64,000 bases of DNA from Microbacterium sp. AK009 (GCF_013410955.1 NZ_JACCCG010000004.1:62001-126000), one strand, 5' to 3'. Numbered from the stretch's first letter, positions 46,954 to 56,418 are shown. Numbers and translations: made by a program. The notes: generated from the letters alone by a model not told the origin.

Positions 46954-47439
46954 ATGACCGACATTCAGACCACCCCCGCCACCGCCGCCGATCCCACGGT
47001 CGCCGCCGGCTCGGCGCAGTTCCTCGCCCCGGTCGTGCGGGGACTGCAGGCTCTGGCCGTGAACGGCAAGCAGGCGCATTGGAATGTGCGTGGCGCGAAC
47101 TTCATCGCCATCCACGAACTCCTCGATCAGATCGTCGACCACGCTCGGGAGGCAGCAGATGACGCCGCCGAGCGGATCGTCGCGCTCGGGCTTCCGATCG
47201 ACGCTCGCACCTCGACCATCGCCGAGAAGGTCGCCCCCACCGCTGTTCCCGCCGGCTTCACTCCGTGGCAGGACATCGTCCGCGACATGATCGCGGACAT
47301 GGACGCCGTGATCGTCGACGTCAAGGCCGCGATCGAGGGACTCGACGAGGTCGACCTCACCAGCCAGGATGTGGCCCTGGCCATCATGCAGACGCTCGAG
47401 AAGGACCGCTGGTTCCTCTTCGCCCACCTCGCCGAGTGA
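46954..47439 (+). CDS. dps: Dps-type DNA-protection / iron-storage protein
   Basis: A 161-residue ferritin-like protein that forms dodecamers, oxidises and stores iron and protects DNA in stress. The intersubunit ferroxidase-type residues are in KQAHWNVRGANFIAIHELLD (His, then His/Asp region) and DHAREAADDAAERIVALG (Asp/Glu). DRWFLFAHL near the end is typical. The N-terminal 18 residues are Thr/Ala/Pro-rich and lack lysines, so direct DNA binding by a basic tail is not evident. GGGAG lies nine bases before the ATG. A strong UUCG-loop terminator follows. Confidence 0.95.
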   Translation: MTDIQTTPATAADPTVAAGSAQFLAPVVRGLQALAVNGKQAHWNVRGANFIAIHELLDQIVDHAREAADDAAERIVALGLPIDARTSTIAEKVAPTAVPAGFTPWQDIVRDMIADMDAVIVDVKAAIEGLDEVDLTSQDVALAIMQTLEKDRWFLFAHLAE

Positions 47440-47457
47440 TCCCGCTCGCGTGATGCC

Positions 47458-47497
47458 CGAGGGCCCCGCATCCTCTTCGGAGGATCCGGGGCCCTCG
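47458..47497. terminator. UUCG-tetraloop hairpin after dps
   Basis: An 18-base-pair stem with one C-C mismatch (11 pairs, mismatch, 6 pairs) closes a TTCG tetraloop. It lies between the convergent dps and amidohydrolase genes and is the most stable-looking hairpin in the window. Confidence 0.85.
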
Positions 47498-47527
47498 TCG
47501 TCGCGAGCGGCGTTTCCGCCTCGGATG

Positions 47528-49033
47528 TCAGACCAGGTGCGTGAGCCGACCCGCGAGAAGAGTCGCTGCCACCGTCATCCCGCGCAGCTCGCTCTCCGTC
47601 GCGCTGAGCGGGTCGCTGTCGCACAGCACGAGATCGGCCGGGGCGCCGGGGCGGATCGCCGCCGGATCGGTCGAACCACCCCGCGTGGTTGCCGAAAGCG
47701 CGGTCTGCGCATCCAAGGCCTGCTCGGGGCGCCACGCGGGCCGACCGCCTCGAGTGCGGTACACCGCCGCAGCCAGGGCCGCCCAGGGGTCTAACGGCGA
47801 GACCGGGGCGTCCGAACCGAACAGGAGCGTGGCGCCGACATCGGCGAGAGCGCGGAGCGGATAGGGAGTGGCGGTCTGCGCGGCCCAGATCTCATCGGTG
47901 AGATCCCGATCATCGACGGCGTGCTCGGGCTGCACGCTCGCGCCGACGCCGAGCCGTGCGAACCGCGGGATGTCCGATGCGCTGACGAGCTGTGCGTGCT
48001 CGATGGTGCCGGTCGCTCCGCTCAGCGCAAAAGCATCCAGCGCGTGGGAGTTGGCGACATCCCCGATCGCATGGATCGCACACGACAGACCCGCCGCCGT
48101 CGCCCGGGTCATCATCTCGACCAGAGCGCCCGGTGGGACGGTGAGCATTCCGCGATCGTCGGGAGACCCGGCGTACGGGTGGGAGCACGCGGCGGTACGC
48201 GTCCCGAGCGAACCGTCGGTGATGACCTTGAGCGGTCCGACGCGGACGAGATCGGACCCTCCGCGGACAGGATCGCCCGTGCGAAGGCCCGCGGCGATCG
48301 CGCGATCGAGGTGCTCGGGATAGATGCCGAACGACACCCGCAGGGTGTCGAATCCGCCCGCCACGCGGCGGGCCCACGCCTCCTCGTTCCAGGCCATGTC
48401 GAGATCCACGAGGCCCACGACACCGCGGGCGGCGGCGCGGCGGGCTGCCGCCTCGACGAGGACATCGGCGTGGTGGGCCGGCACGTCGTTCAGTCGTCGT
48501 GACACCTCGAACGCGGCCGCCTCGCGCAGGATGCCGCTGTCATCCGTCGTCATCGACTCGCGGCCCAGCGCGGCGGAATTGAGCCACACGCTGTGAACAT
48601 CGGCATTGATCAGGTAGGTCGGAACGTCTCCGGTGTGCTGGTCGAGCAGGCCCAGGCTCGGTGAGTCCGACCACAGCGCATCGCGGAACCCCACTGCAAT
48701 CCGACGGCCGTCGGGGAGCAGCGGCGACGCGGCCACGCGGCGCGCGGCCTCCGCCGCGGTGGCCGCGTCGACCACGGACACCCGCTCCGCCGCGAGGGCC
48801 CACTGGGTGAGGTGCACATGGTGATCCCAGAGCCCGGGGATGAGGATGCGCCCTTCGGCCTCGAGCACCGGCCCCGCCGAACGGATGATGCCGGTCGGCG
48901 CGATGTCGACGATGGCGCCGTCCTCGAGGAAGACGTCCACGCGGTCATCCACATCGGCGACCGGCACGAGCTCGCGGCCGGGACCTCGGACCCGGGCACC
49001 GCGGATCACAGCGACCGACTCGCCGACGTTCAC
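47528..49033 (-). CDS. Amidohydrolase family protein (amidohydrolase-3 / YtcJ type)
   Basis: A 501-residue metal-dependent hydrolase. The N-terminal composite beta sheet leads into LIPGLWDHHVHLTQWALAAE (HxH-type metal motif). DSGILREAA, VGLVDLDMAWNEEAW, VKVITDGSLGTRTAA-like (LKVITDGSLGTRTAA), CAIHAIGDVANSHALDAF, TIEHAQLV and LFGSDAPVSPLDPWAALAAA follow, all landmarks of this group. Natural substrates are mostly unknown. The GTG start overlaps the stop of the PaiB-like gene, so the two are coupled; a longer reading would run through that gene in another frame. Confidence 0.92.
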   Translation of the reverse strand: MNVGESVAVIRGARVRGPGRELVPVADVDDRVDVFLEDGAIVDIAPTGIIRSAGPVLEAEGRILIPGLWDHHVHLTQWALAAERVSVVDAATAAEAARRVAASPLLPDGRRIAVGFRDALWSDSPSLGLLDQHTGDVPTYLINADVHSVWLNSAALGRESMTTDDSGILREAAAFEVSRRLNDVPAHHADVLVEAAARRAAARGVVGLVDLDMAWNEEAWARRVAGGFDTLRVSFGIYPEHLDRAIAAGLRTGDPVRGGSDLVRVGPLKVITDGSLGTRTAACSHPYAGSPDDRGMLTVPPGALVEMMTRATAAGLSCAIHAIGDVANSHALDAFALSGATGTIEHAQLVSASDIPRFARLGVGASVQPEHAVDDRDLTDEIWAAQTATPYPLRALADVGATLLFGSDAPVSPLDPWAALAAAVYRTRGGRPAWRPEQALDAQTALSATTRGGSTDPAAIRPGAPADLVLCDSDPLSATESELRGMTVAATLLAGRLTHLV

Positions 49034-49677
49034 GCGGTGCTCCCGGCTTCCATCCGTGCCCGAAGCGCCCGCTCCATCTCCGCGGCCAACGCGGTGTTGT
49101 GATGCGGGCCGTCGTCGGCGAGGCCGTCGATCACGGCGCGGACGACCTCCACCGGCTTGTTCTGGCTGAGCTTGCGCTTTGCCATTACGCGGGTCGGCGT
49201 CAGGCGGAACCCGACGGTTCCGCGCTCCAGTCGTTCGACGAAGGCGGCGTCGTTGGGTCGCTCCCACAGGAGGCGGGGGTCGGGCATCCCGGCCTCGAAG
49301 CGCGCGACCAGTCGATCGAGGACGCGGAGGTTCTGTTCGGGCTCGAGGATCTCGGGCACTCCGGCGAGATGGACGGCGGTGAAGTTCCAGGTCGGGACGG
49401 AGGGCACATCGCCGTACCACCCGGGCGAGACATATCCGTGTGGACCCTGGATCACGACGAGCAGTTCCCGTGTGCCCAGGCCGTGGATGAGATCGTCCGG
49501 CTTGCCCACGTGGCCGACGATGGAGAGGTCGTCGCGGTCGTCGTCGAGGAGGAGGACGTAGTGCGAGGCGACCAGCCCCTCGTCGGTGTGACTGACGAGG
49601 GTCGCCCACGGATTGAGATCGACGAGGCGACGCAGCTCCGCGACATCCGTCATCGCGAAGCTCGGATTCTGACGCAT
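49030..49677 (-). CDS. PaiB-like FMN-binding protein
   Basis: A 215-residue split-barrel flavin-binding protein of the PaiB group (annotated as FMN-binding negative transcriptional regulator). Family markers are NPWATLVSHTDEGLVASHYV, GPHGYVSPGWYGDVPSVPTW, NFTAVHLAGV and KRKLSQNKPVEVV. No DNA-binding domain is visible, so a role as regulator would be indirect. The ATG stands six bases after TAGGCT, with GGAGG inside the spacer. It is translationally coupled to the amidohydrolase. Confidence 0.9.
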   Translation of the reverse strand: MRQNPSFAMTDVAELRRLVDLNPWATLVSHTDEGLVASHYVLLLDDDRDDLSIVGHVGKPDDLIHGLGTRELLVVIQGPHGYVSPGWYGDVPSVPTWNFTAVHLAGVPEILEPEQNLRVLDRLVARFEAGMPDPRLLWERPNDAAFVERLERGTVGFRLTPTRVMAKRKLSQNKPVEVVRAVIDGLADDGPHHNTALAAEMERALRARMEAGSTA

Positions 49678-49697
49678 GCCTCCAGCCTAGGAGCCGC

Positions 49698-50699
49698 TCA
49701 CGCCTGGCAGGACGGGCACCAGTAGAGCTTGCGTCCGGCCGCTTCCTCCATCACGACGGACGTGCCGCAGACGCGACAGGGCAGACCTGCGCGGCCGTAG
49801 ACCCAGTGCCGGTGCTCGCGGCGGGCCATCGCACTGCGTCGCTCCTTCGCCGTCAGCCCGTCGCGCGTCATCATCTGGCCCGTCTCGACGCCGATGAGCA
49901 GGAGCCTCGACCAATCGCGCCAGATCTCGCGCACGGTCTCCTCGGGGACGTCCCGGCCCGGAGTGTGGGGGTTGAGCCTCGCGCGGAACAGAAGCTCCGC
50001 GCGATAGACGTTGCCGATGCCGCTGACGACGCTCTGATCCATGAGGAGGAGTCCGATGGGCGTGACGGTGCGCCGCACCCGCGCGAGGAAGCGCTCCTCC
50101 CCTTCGCGCGCGTCGTCGACGAGCGGGTCGGGTCCGAGCTTGGCCAGAGACTGCTCCACCTCATCGGGCGTCTGGATCACGCACGCGGTCGGTCCCCGCA
50201 GATCGGCGCAGGTGAGGTCGGTGAGCAAGCGCAACCGCACCTGGCCGCGCACCGGCGGCGGCCACTCGGCCGGGTCCACATCACCCGGAAGGCCCGTGGT
50301 CTGCTCCGACATCCGCACCCGGCCACGCGCGCGGCGGGGCGCGCCGATCGAGGTCAGCGAGTTCTCGCCCGCGGAATCGAGGATCGCCTCTTCGGCCGTA
50401 CCCCGCTGATTGGTCTGCCCCATCCGACCGTTCGACGCGGCGATGGTCGGGTCGGAGATGATCTCACCGGCGAAGTCCCAGGCGCCGTAGAGACCGAGGT
50501 GCACGCGCAGCCAGAGGTCGCCGTCGAAGGCGACGAACATCTGCTTCCCGACGGCCCGGGCTTCGATCGCTTCGCGCCCGTCGATGAGCGCGGCGCCTTC
50601 GGCGAAGCGACCCTGGGGACTTGATGCCGACACCGTCCGCCCGACGAAGTTCTGCGCGATCTGCCGGGCGATGCGGTGGACGGAATGGCCCTCGGGCAC
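49698..50699 (-). CDS. Fpg/Nei-family DNA glycosylase (endonuclease VIII-like)
   Basis: Base-excision repair glycosylase/AP lyase of 333 residues. The mature N-terminus Pro-Glu (MPEGHSVHR) supplies the catalytic Pro and Glu. The H2TH region contains MDQSVVSGIGNVYRAELLFRA. The C-terminal zinc finger is CRVCGTS with WCPSCQ. MPEGHS plus the insert around residues 90-150 fit the actinobacterial Nei2 group more than Fpg. The GTG start lies five bases after the rpiB stop, so both are on one transcript. Confidence 0.92.
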   Translation of the reverse strand: MPEGHSVHRIARQIAQNFVGRTVSASSPQGRFAEGAALIDGREAIEARAVGKQMFVAFDGDLWLRVHLGLYGAWDFAGEIISDPTIAASNGRMGQTNQRGTAEEAILDSAGENSLTSIGAPRRARGRVRMSEQTTGLPGDVDPAEWPPPVRGQVRLRLLTDLTCADLRGPTACVIQTPDEVEQSLAKLGPDPLVDDAREGEERFLARVRRTVTPIGLLLMDQSVVSGIGNVYRAELLFRARLNPHTPGRDVPEETVREIWRDWSRLLLIGVETGQMMTRDGLTAKERRSAMARREHRHWVYGRAGLPCRVCGTSVVMEEAAGRKLYWCPSCQA

Positions 50700-50704
50700 C
50701 GGTG

Positions 50705-51268
50705 TCAGCCGGCCTCGGGATCGAACGAGCTGGTGTCGTCTGCCAGGACATCGGGCTGCACGTCGTCCGCCGACGCCGGACCGGTCGCGCGGGGATCGGG
50801 GGCGAGGCTCCCGTCCCTCTCGAACGCCGCGATCTGCGCGATGCGGCGCTCATGCCGCTCCTCGCGGGAGAACGGCGTCGCGATGAAGCGGTCGATGAAC
50901 GCCGCCGCCTCGTCGAACGTGTGCTGCCGGGCACCGATCGCGATCACGTTGGCGTCGTTGTGCTCGCGCGCCAGCTCCGCCGTGGCGATACTCCACACCA
51001 GAGCCGCACGGATGCCATCCACTTTGTTCGCGGCGATCTGCTCGCCGTTGCCCGACCCTCCGAACACCACCCCCAGCGCCTCGAGTCCCGCCGTCTGGTC
51101 GCGCACGACCCCCTGGGCCGCCCGGATGCAGAAGGCCGGATAGTCGTCGAGCGCGTCGTACTCGACCGGACCGTGGTCGATGACCTGATGCCCCTGCGCG
51201 GCGAGGTGGTGCTGCAGCTGCGTGGAGAACTCGAGACCGGCGTGGTCGGTGGCGATGTGGATGCGCAT
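50705..51268 (-). CDS. rpiB: Ribose-5-phosphate isomerase B
   Basis: Interconverts ribose-5-phosphate and ribulose-5-phosphate; 187 residues. RpiB/LacAB motifs are MRIHIATDHAGLEF, GVVFGGSGNGEQIAANKVDG with the phosphate/active-site loop, and ATAELAREHNDANVIAIGAR. A 30-residue acidic tail is extra. An ATG three codons upstream would give MKAMRIH, but that ATG lies inside the TAGGAT hexamer (51281-51276). The internal ATG seven bases after this -10 gives the family N-terminus and a leaderless start, so I chose it. nei follows after five bases. Confidence 0.93.
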   Translation of the reverse strand: MRIHIATDHAGLEFSTQLQHHLAAQGHQVIDHGPVEYDALDDYPAFCIRAAQGVVRDQTAGLEALGVVFGGSGNGEQIAANKVDGIRAALVWSIATAELAREHNDANVIAIGARQHTFDEAAAFIDRFIATPFSREERHERRIAQIAAFERDGSLAPDPRATGPASADDVQPDVLADDTSSFDPEAG

Positions 51269-51338
51269 GGCCTTCATCCTAGGGAGACGGAACGGAGCAG
51301 GACGGACGGAGCGTCGCCGCTCCCGGGGCGCCCGGAGC

Positions 51339-52544
51339 TCAGGGGGCGATGCCCGACGCCGCCGGCTTGAAGCCCGCCCGCACGTTCTCGCAGCACCCCG
51401 GCCGACACACGTCGAACCAGGGCCCGAGGTCGGTCCGGTGCGGGCGGTCCGCCGCGCGCGTGCCCTTCAGTCGCTCCTCGATGAGGTCGACGAGCCCGCG
51501 CACGTAGGCGGGATCGATCCCCGGCGTCTGCGTGCGCACCGCGCGCAGACCCGCCTCCTCGGCTGCTTCCATCGCCTCGGTGTCGAGATCCCACATGACC
51601 TCCATGTGGTCGCTGACGAACCCGAGCGGCACGATCACCACCGCCTGGGCCCCCGCTTCGGGGAGCCTCTCGATGACGTCGACGACATCCGGCTCCAGCC
51701 AGGGCTGAGTCGGCGGGCCCGACCGGGACTGGTAGACCAGCTGCCAGGGGACCTCGGCTGCCGCGGGGATCTCGGCGGCGATGTCGGCCATCACGACCTC
51801 GGCGACCGCGAGATGCTGCGCCTCGTAGGCGCCCCCCGGACCGAAGTCGCGGTCTCGGGGACCCGATCGCTCGGCATCGGCGGTGGGGATGCTGTGGGTG
51901 GAGAAGAGCACCTGGATGCGCGACGGCTCGATTCCGTCCTGGAGCAGCTCCGAGATCGCGCCGTGTACCCCGTCGACGAACGGCCGGACGAATCCGGGGT
52001 GGTCGAAGAACTGACGCACCTTGTCGATGGTCACGGTGTCACCCAGGCCCGTCTCGGTCAGCGCCCGGGCGAAATCCTCGCGGTACTGCCGACAGCTCGA
52101 AAAGGAGCTGTACGCGCTGGTGGCGAGCCCCAAGAGGGTGGTGTGGCCGGCGTCGGCCGCGTGGCGGACGGCCTCGTCGAGGTACGGCGCCCAATTCCGG
52201 TTTCCCCAGTACACGGGCAGATCGATCCCGCGGGAGGCCAGCTCCGTCTCGAGGGCGGCCTTCAGCGCGCGATTCTGCGCATTGATGGGGCTCACGCCTC
52301 CGAAGTGGCGGTAGTGATGGGCGACCTCCTCGAGACGCTCGTCGGGGATTCCCCGACCGCGCGTGACGTTGCGGAGGAAGGGGATGACGTCGTCCTGACC
52401 CTCGGGGCCGCCGAAGCCGGCGAGGAGCACGGCGTCGTAGGCCACGGGGGTCTCGACGTGCGGCGCTCCCGAAGCGGCGGCCGGGGAGGCGAACAGAACC
52501 GTGGGGGTGTCGGAGCTGGTGTCCTGGGGCGCGAGATCGGTCAC
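51339..52544 (-). CDS. hemH: Ferrochelatase (coproporphyrin type)
   Basis: Inserts ferrous iron into the porphyrin. In actinobacteria this is coproporphyrin III, in the coproporphyrin-dependent haem pathway. The 401-residue protein has AVLLAGFGGPEGQDDVIPFL, RHFGGVSPINAQNRAL, VLFSTHSIPTADAE (active-site His) and VPLGFVSDHMEVMWDLD. One internal Cys (SSFSSCRQY) plus Cys380, Cys384 and Cys385 near the C-terminus (FDVCRPGCCENVR) fit the [2Fe-2S] cluster ligands reported in actinobacterial ferrochelatases. A GAGGAT hexamer six bases before the GTG start may be its -10. No other haem gene is adjacent. Confidence 0.94.
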   Translation of the reverse strand: MTDLAPQDTSSDTPTVLFASPAAASGAPHVETPVAYDAVLLAGFGGPEGQDDVIPFLRNVTRGRGIPDERLEEVAHHYRHFGGVSPINAQNRALKAALETELASRGIDLPVYWGNRNWAPYLDEAVRHAADAGHTTLLGLATSAYSSFSSCRQYREDFARALTETGLGDTVTIDKVRQFFDHPGFVRPFVDGVHGAISELLQDGIEPSRIQVLFSTHSIPTADAERSGPRDRDFGPGGAYEAQHLAVAEVVMADIAAEIPAAAEVPWQLVYQSRSGPPTQPWLEPDVVDVIERLPEAGAQAVVIVPLGFVSDHMEVMWDLDTEAMEAAEEAGLRAVRTQTPGIDPAYVRGLVDLIEERLKGTRAADRPHRTDLGPWFDVCRPGCCENVRAGFKPAASGIAP

Positions 52545-52666
52545 CCTGCCATCCTCGCACCGCGCGAAAGCACTGGCGCCGGGCGTAGGCTGGTGCAGTT
52601 GTCAGCGGTGCCGGTGCCACAGGGCCGCGCCGTTTCGTCTACCCCCACAACCCCGGGAGAACAGCC

Positions 52667-55213
52667 GTGCCAGGAGAGAACCTCACCCGCCTCGAGGCGC
52701 AGGAGCGTCGTTCCGCCGTCGACACCGACTCCTACGAGGTCGACCTCGACCTCACGCGGGGTGACGAGATCTTCGGTTCCCGGACGGTCGTCCGCTTCCG
52801 CGGGCAGCCGGGAGCGTCGACCTTCATGGACCTGATCGCGCGCGAGGTTCGCGAGATCACCCTCAACGGTCGCTCAATCGACCCGGCCGAGGCGTTCGCC
52901 GACTCGCGGATCGCACTGGATGCCCTCGCCGAGGACAACGAGCTGGTCATCGACGCCGACTGCGTCTACACCAACACCGGTGAGGGGCTGCACCGCTTCG
53001 TCGATCCCGTCGACGGCGAGGTCTACCTCTACTCCCAGTTCGAGGTTCCCGACTCCCGGCGCATGTTCGCCGTCTTCGAGCAGCCCGATCTGAAGGCGAC
53101 CTTCCGCTTCACCGTGACAGCTCCCGAGACCTGGGAGGTCGTCTCCAACTCCCCCACGCCCGAGCCGGCCCGTCACGGCGACGGGACCGCGACCTGGGAC
53201 TTCGAGCCGACGCCCCGCATCTCGTCGTACATCACCGCCCTCATCGCCGGGCCCTACGAGAAGACCTTCTCTGAGCTGACCAGTGCGTCGGGTCGGGTCA
53301 TTCCGCTCGGCGTCTACGCGCGGAAGAGCCTGTGGAACCACCTCGACGCCGACTACGTCTTCGACAAGACGCGTCAGGGATTCGCCTACTTCGAGGAGAA
53401 GTTCGACTACCCCTACCCCTTCGCCAAGTACGACCAGCTGTTCGTTCCGGAGTTCAACGCCGGCGCCATGGAGAACGCCGGAGCGGTGACCTTCACCGAG
53501 ACCTATGTCTTTCGCAGCAAGGTGACCGACGCCGTCCGGGAGCGCCGCGTGGTCACGATCCTCCACGAGCTCGCCCACATGTGGTTCGGCGACCTCGTCA
53601 CGATGAAGTGGTGGAACGACCTCTGGTTGAACGAATCCTTCGCCGAGTGGGCCTCCACCATCGCCACCGCGGAGGCGACCGAGTGGACCGAGGCCTGGAC
53701 GACGTTCAACGCCATGGAGAAGACCTGGGCCTACCGGCAGGACCAGCTCCCCTCCACCCACCCGGTCGTCGCCGAGATCACCGACCTCGAAGACGTCCAG
53801 GTCAACTTCGACGGCATCACCTACGCCAAGGGTGGCTCGGTTCTCAAGCAGCTGGCCGCCTGGGTCGGGATCGAGGCGTTCTTCGCCGGGGTTGCGGCTT
53901 ACTTCAAGAAGCACGAGTGGTCCAACACCGAGCTGTCGGATCTGCTGACCGAACTCGAGGAGACCAGCGGTCGCGAGCTGACCACCTGGTCGAAGAAGTG
54001 GCTCGAGACCGCCGGAGTGAACACCCTCTCCCCGGTGATCGACGAATCCCCCGACGGCACGATCCGGCGGTTCGCGATCATCCAGACGGCGCCGGCGGAC
54101 TACCCCACGATCCGTCCGCATCGGCTGGGCGTGGGCTTCTACACCCTGCGGGGCGACGCGCTGGTGCGCACCCACGCGGTGGAGCTGGATGTCGACGGCG
54201 ACCGCACGGAGGTCCCGGAGCTGGCGGGGCTGGTCCGCCCCGACCTGGTGCTGCTCAACGACGGAGACCTCGCCTACGCGAAGATCCGGCTGGACGAGCG
54301 TTCCCTTCAGACCGCCATCGACCACCTCGCGGGAATCGCCGACCCCCTGGCGCGTTCGCTGGTGTGGGGCGCCGCCTGGGATCAGACCCGGGACGCCGAG
54401 GCGTCGGCCACTGCGTACGTCGATCTCGTGCTGCGCAACATCTCCTCCGAGACCGAGTCGACGACGGTGCGCACGACGCTCGCCCAGCTGCTGCTCGCGG
54501 CGAACTCGTACGTCGCGCCGGAAAAGCGCGACGACACGCGTCGCCGGGTGGCCGGACATCTCTGGGCGCTGGCGCAGAACGCCGCTCCGGGCAGCGACAG
54601 CCAGCTGCAGTTCGTCACCGCGTTCGCTGCGGCAGCCTGCACCGAAGAGCAGTGGGCGGCGGTCAAGAGCCTCCGCGACGGCGATGTTGTCCTCGACGGT
54701 CTGCAGATCGACACCGACCTGTCCTGGCAGCTGCTGGTCTCCCTCGCCGCCGGCGGGGTCGCCTCGATCGGCGACATCGAGACCGCCCTGGCCGCGGACA
54801 ACACCGCCAAGGGCGGCGAGTTCGCCGCCCAGGCCCGTGCTGCCCTGCCCTTCCCCGAGGCCAAGCGCGCCGCGTGGGCGTCACTGGTCGACCGCGACGA
54901 CCTTCCGAACACCGTCGTGCGATCCGCTTCCCTGGGGTTCGTCAACCCCGCCGGCCGGGATCTCCTCACCGATTACGTCCAGCCGTACTTCGACATGCTG
55001 CTGCCGGTCTGGGAGTCGCGCACCTACAAGATCGCGGAATACCTGATCGCGGGCCTCTACCCCGCGCCGCTGGCGGACTCCGCCCTGCGCGATGCCACCC
55101 GCGCGTGGCTCGCCGACCACGCGGACGCCCCGGCCGCCCTTCGCCGGCTCGTGCAGGAGAACCTCGCCGGCGTCGAGCGGGCACTGGCTGTTCAGGAGCG
55201 TGACGCGCAGTAG
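52667..55213 (+). CDS. pepN: Aminopeptidase N (M1 family)
   Basis: Zinc aminopeptidase of 848 residues, cytoplasmic. The exopeptidase motif GAMEN is at residues 266-270 (EFNAGAMENAG). The zinc site HELAH is at 300-304 with the third ligand Glu323 in NESFAEW. The ERAP1-like helical C-terminal domain fills the second half. The GTG start gives the usual actinobacterial N-terminus (PGENLTRLEAQERRSAV) and has GGGAG seven bases upstream. A hairpin terminator follows. It adds to the peptide-degrading set with Dcp and ClpP. Confidence 0.96.
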   Translation: MPGENLTRLEAQERRSAVDTDSYEVDLDLTRGDEIFGSRTVVRFRGQPGASTFMDLIAREVREITLNGRSIDPAEAFADSRIALDALAEDNELVIDADCVYTNTGEGLHRFVDPVDGEVYLYSQFEVPDSRRMFAVFEQPDLKATFRFTVTAPETWEVVSNSPTPEPARHGDGTATWDFEPTPRISSYITALIAGPYEKTFSELTSASGRVIPLGVYARKSLWNHLDADYVFDKTRQGFAYFEEKFDYPYPFAKYDQLFVPEFNAGAMENAGAVTFTETYVFRSKVTDAVRERRVVTILHELAHMWFGDLVTMKWWNDLWLNESFAEWASTIATAEATEWTEAWTTFNAMEKTWAYRQDQLPSTHPVVAEITDLEDVQVNFDGITYAKGGSVLKQLAAWVGIEAFFAGVAAYFKKHEWSNTELSDLLTELEETSGRELTTWSKKWLETAGVNTLSPVIDESPDGTIRRFAIIQTAPADYPTIRPHRLGVGFYTLRGDALVRTHAVELDVDGDRTEVPELAGLVRPDLVLLNDGDLAYAKIRLDERSLQTAIDHLAGIADPLARSLVWGAAWDQTRDAEASATAYVDLVLRNISSETESTTVRTTLAQLLLAANSYVAPEKRDDTRRRVAGHLWALAQNAAPGSDSQLQFVTAFAAAACTEEQWAAVKSLRDGDVVLDGLQIDTDLSWQLLVSLAAGGVASIGDIETALAADNTAKGGEFAAQARAALPFPEAKRAAWASLVDRDDLPNTVVRSASLGFVNPAGRDLLTDYVQPYFDMLLPVWESRTYKIAEYLIAGLYPAPLADSALRDATRAWLADHADAPAALRRLVQENLAGVERALAVQERDAQ

Positions 55214-55231
55214 GCGGCATCCCTCACGCGC

Positions 55232-55259
55232 GCGGCCCTCAGGAGATCCTGGGGGCCGC
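55232..55259 (+). terminator. Terminator after pepN
   Basis: A 12-pair stem with one G-U pair (GCGGCCCTCAGG with CCTGGGGGCCGC) around an AGAT loop lies 18 bases after the pepN stop, followed by GTCGTT. Confidence 0.78.
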
Positions 55260-55278
55260 GTCGTTAGGATCTGGGTCG

Positions 55279-56418
55279 ATGACTGTCACCTCGCTCACTG
55301 CGTCCGCGGCGCCCTCCGAGGAGCCCCCCGCCGAGCCCGCCGCCCTTCCCGCGCCCTGGGACTCGATCCTTCCCGTCCTCCAGGAGGTCGGGTGGCGAGC
55401 ACTGCAGGTCGCGATCATCGTCGTGGCGGCACTCCTCATCGCCGTCGTCCTGCGGGCAGTGATCCGCAGGGTCGTCGATCGCATCGTCTCGGGCGCGAAG
55501 AACCGCGCCCGCGTCGACGACACGCAGGCGCTGGAGCGCTCGCCCGTCGCGCAGGTGCGCGTCGTTCAGCGGACCCGCACCCTCGGCTCGATCCTCCAGA
55601 ACATCGTCGGCGTGACGATCATCGTCGTGGCACTTCTGCTGATCGTCTCGGTGATCAACCCGAACATCCTCGGGTCGCTCACCCTCCTCACCGCGGCCAT
55701 CGGGGCGGGCCTCGGGTTCGGGGCCCAGAACATCGTCAAAGACGTCCTCAACGGCATCTTCATCGTCGCCGAGGACCAGGTGGGAATCGGCGACGTCGTC
55801 GACCTGGGGCTCGCCACCGGCATCGTGGAGTACGTCAGCGTGCGGGTCACCCATGTGCGCGACGTCAACGGCACCCTCTGGTACGTCCGCAACGGCGAGA
55901 TCACCCGGATCGGCAACCTGTCGCAGGGATGGTCACGGGTCATCGTCGATGTCGGTGTCCCCGCCGACTCCGACATCGACGAGGTCGAGCACGCTCTGCA
56001 GGATGCGGCGGCGGGCCTGGCGAAGGATCCGAAGTGGCGCTCCCGGATCGTCGAGCGTCCGGAAGTCTGGGGGTTGGAGGCCGTCACCGGCGAGACGCTG
56101 GTGCTGCGGGTGGTCATCCGCACGCGCGCGCACGCGAAGGACGATGTCGCCAAGGAGCTGCGAGTCCGCGTGAAGCGGGCCACCGACGACCTGGGGCTCG
56201 GCGCCACCATCTCCTCGGTGCGTCTGGAGGGTCACGACGGCGCCCACCGCGTGCGCGGCGCGAACCCGCCCCAGACCAAGCCCACGCCCGTGCCAATCGC
56301 CACGGAGCGACCGGTCTGGCGCCCGAAGCTGCGTCCCAAACGCTTCCGGGAGACCCCGCCGTCGCCGGGGGCTGCTCCGCCCTCCGGGACGACGACGTCG
56401 CCGGATGCGGAGGCGTAG
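55279..56418 (+). CDS. MscS-type mechanosensitive ion channel
   Basis: A 379-residue small-conductance mechanosensitive channel that releases solutes on osmotic downshock. There are three hydrophobic segments. The pore helix has LTAAIGAGLGFGAQNIVKDVLNG (Gly/Ala-packed) and the beta domain GIFIVAEDQVGIGDVVDLG. VHVRDVNGTLWYVRNGEITR-type sequence and a cytoplasmic alpha/beta domain follow. The C-terminus is a Pro/Arg-rich disordered tail of about 50 residues. The ATG is eight bases after TAGGAT. The TAG stop is part of the -10 element of the next operon. Confidence 0.93.
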   Translation: MTVTSLTASAAPSEEPPAEPAALPAPWDSILPVLQEVGWRALQVAIIVVAALLIAVVLRAVIRRVVDRIVSGAKNRARVDDTQALERSPVAQVRVVQRTRTLGSILQNIVGVTIIVVALLLIVSVINPNILGSLTLLTAAIGAGLGFGAQNIVKDVLNGIFIVAEDQVGIGDVVDLGLATGIVEYVSVRVTHVRDVNGTLWYVRNGEITRIGNLSQGWSRVIVDVGVPADSDIDEVEHALQDAAAGLAKDPKWRSRIVERPEVWGLEAVTGETLVLRVVIRTRAHAKDDVAKELRVRVKRATDDLGLGATISSVRLEGHDGAHRVRGANPPQTKPTPVPIATERPVWRPKLRPKRFRETPPSPGAAPPSGTTTSPDAEA

